Part shown: positions 51,470-51,789 of the stretch, one piece after another
How positions within the stretch are numbered: position 1 is the stretch's first letter
Layout: every line of letters begins with the position of its first letter
Source of the DNA: Gammaproteobacteria bacterium
Lineage (GTDB): Bacteria > Pseudomonadota > Gammaproteobacteria > HIGHO2-12-38-15
Length of the DNA stretch: 51,789 nucleotides
Reading direction: 5' to 3'
Assembly: GCA_016218405.1 (NCBI GenBank)
Contig: JACREE010000069.1
Location: 1 to 51,789, forward strand
Position numbers and translations under genes: made by a program
Notes under the pieces: generated by a model
What the model saw: only the letters and a program-made list of their open reading frames with translations
Database searches by the model: none
What the model was told of the DNA's origin: nothing

Positions 51470-51789
51470 CAAGAGATCGGGCAGGATGTCGCTGCTGAGG
51501 GTTTGATCTTGGGCGCCAGGCGCCAGATGAGTATTGGAAGGAAGTAAAGCCGATTGGCAACGCCAAATTAAACTTTGATCAGGGTGAATATAAGGTGTGA
51601 ATCTGAGGGTTTTTTGTTGGAGAGTGGCATTGGCTTGTTGTCCGTAAGTTAAAATGATAGCGCCATTTTGAAGTGTGGCGTGTTCAATATAATGACCCTG
51701 TGGTGGAGTGGTGATACCTAAAGCGGCTAGGTTCGCAGGGACTTGGCCTGTTTCGTAAAAAAATTCATTGACAGCGAGTTGCAAAGAAG
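51449..51789 (-). CDS. type IV pilin-like protein, 5' part outside the window
   Basis: The minus-strand frame enters from the window edge and ends with TAA at 51449; no true start is inside (the first Leu codon at 51784 is internal). QLAVNEFFYETGQVPANLAALGITTPPQGHYIE is a typical pilin segment after the N-terminal helix, and the C-terminal Cys pair (LIWRCQSALL, then LLPQTCRP) forms the D-region loop. With pilT it fits type IV pili used for attachment, motility or DNA uptake. Confidence 0.8.
   Translation of the reverse strand, partial: SLQLAVNEFFYETGQVPANLAALGITTPPQGHYIEHATLQNGAIILTYGQQANATLQQKTLRFTPYIHPDQSLIWRCQSALLPSNTHLAPGAQDQTLSSDILPDLLPQTCRP

Overview
The window reads as chromosomal DNA of a host-associated gammaproteobacterium, most likely of the order Legionellales (Coxiellaceae or Berkiella-like). 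This placement is an inference. It rests on the housekeeping set (groESL, radA, rpoH, pilT, tldD, dciA, ubiK), a 17-kDa-antigen-type lipoprotein, two ankyrin proteins (one with an F-box-like segment), fatty-acid genes and many small palindromic repeats. I could not run a phylogeny.

Layout. 1-7.2 kb: a partial YbaK-type deacylase; a tightly coupled minus-strand group plsY, enoyl-CoA hydratase, Bcr/CflA transporter, 3-hydroxyisobutyryl-CoA-hydrolase-like gene; divergent orn; an ankyrin/membrane protein; a Phd/PIN toxin-antitoxin pair. 7.2-16.2 kb: groESL with a sigma70-type promoter and a CIRCE-like inverted repeat, dsbD-thiM-thiD, an EntS-like transporter, radA and a glycine-zipper lipoprotein. 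16.2-20.7 kb: repeats, a secreted PLD-family nuclease, an F-box/ankyrin effector candidate and an AAA/DUF4143 ATPase whose promoter sits inside four 22-23 bp direct repeats. 20.7-28.6 kb: comM-metK-ahcY, a 183-bp palindromic element, ubiK, pncA-pncB-sco1 and a small secreted protein. 28.6-42.5 kb: a second palindromic element, an orphan ORF ending inside a dispersed repeat, fadL and prpD around a perfect 18-bp palindrome, rpsU-yqeY-dnaG, uspA-rpoH with a near-perfect CIRCE operator, an SbmA-type ABC transporter, tldD, pilT, dciA and a 52-residue protein.

42.5-47.3 kb holds the most striking content: two adjacent large paralogs (835 and 729 residues) built from helical repeats that look like TAL-effector (TALE) repeats. 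They carry the LTxEQ(L/I)xxI(V/A)S-H/N-x-GG-xxxL core, variable residues at positions 12 and 13, and in some repeats Pro at position 27. There are 21 repeats in four arrays. Each array has its own N-terminal cap resembling TALE cryptic repeats, and a common C-terminal cap. Many repeats are 40 residues, not 33-35. If these are nucleic-acid-binding effectors, they are a TALE-like lineage outside Xanthomonas, Ralstonia and the Burkholderia relatives.

47.3-51.8 kb is accessory: a HEPN/MNT pair, a DUF1016 remnant, a CatB-like acetyltransferase, CsaA, tRNA-Thr(CGU), a HigA-like remnant, an acyl-CoA ligase flanked by a 25-bp direct repeat, and the 3' part of a type IV pilin gene.

Themes: fatty-acid uptake and activation (fadL, acyl-CoA ligase, enoyl-CoA hydratase, plsY); heat shock with HrcA/CIRCE apparently placed over rpoH; and three candidate host-interaction genes or gene pairs (ankyrin/TM, F-box/ankyrin, TALE-like pair).
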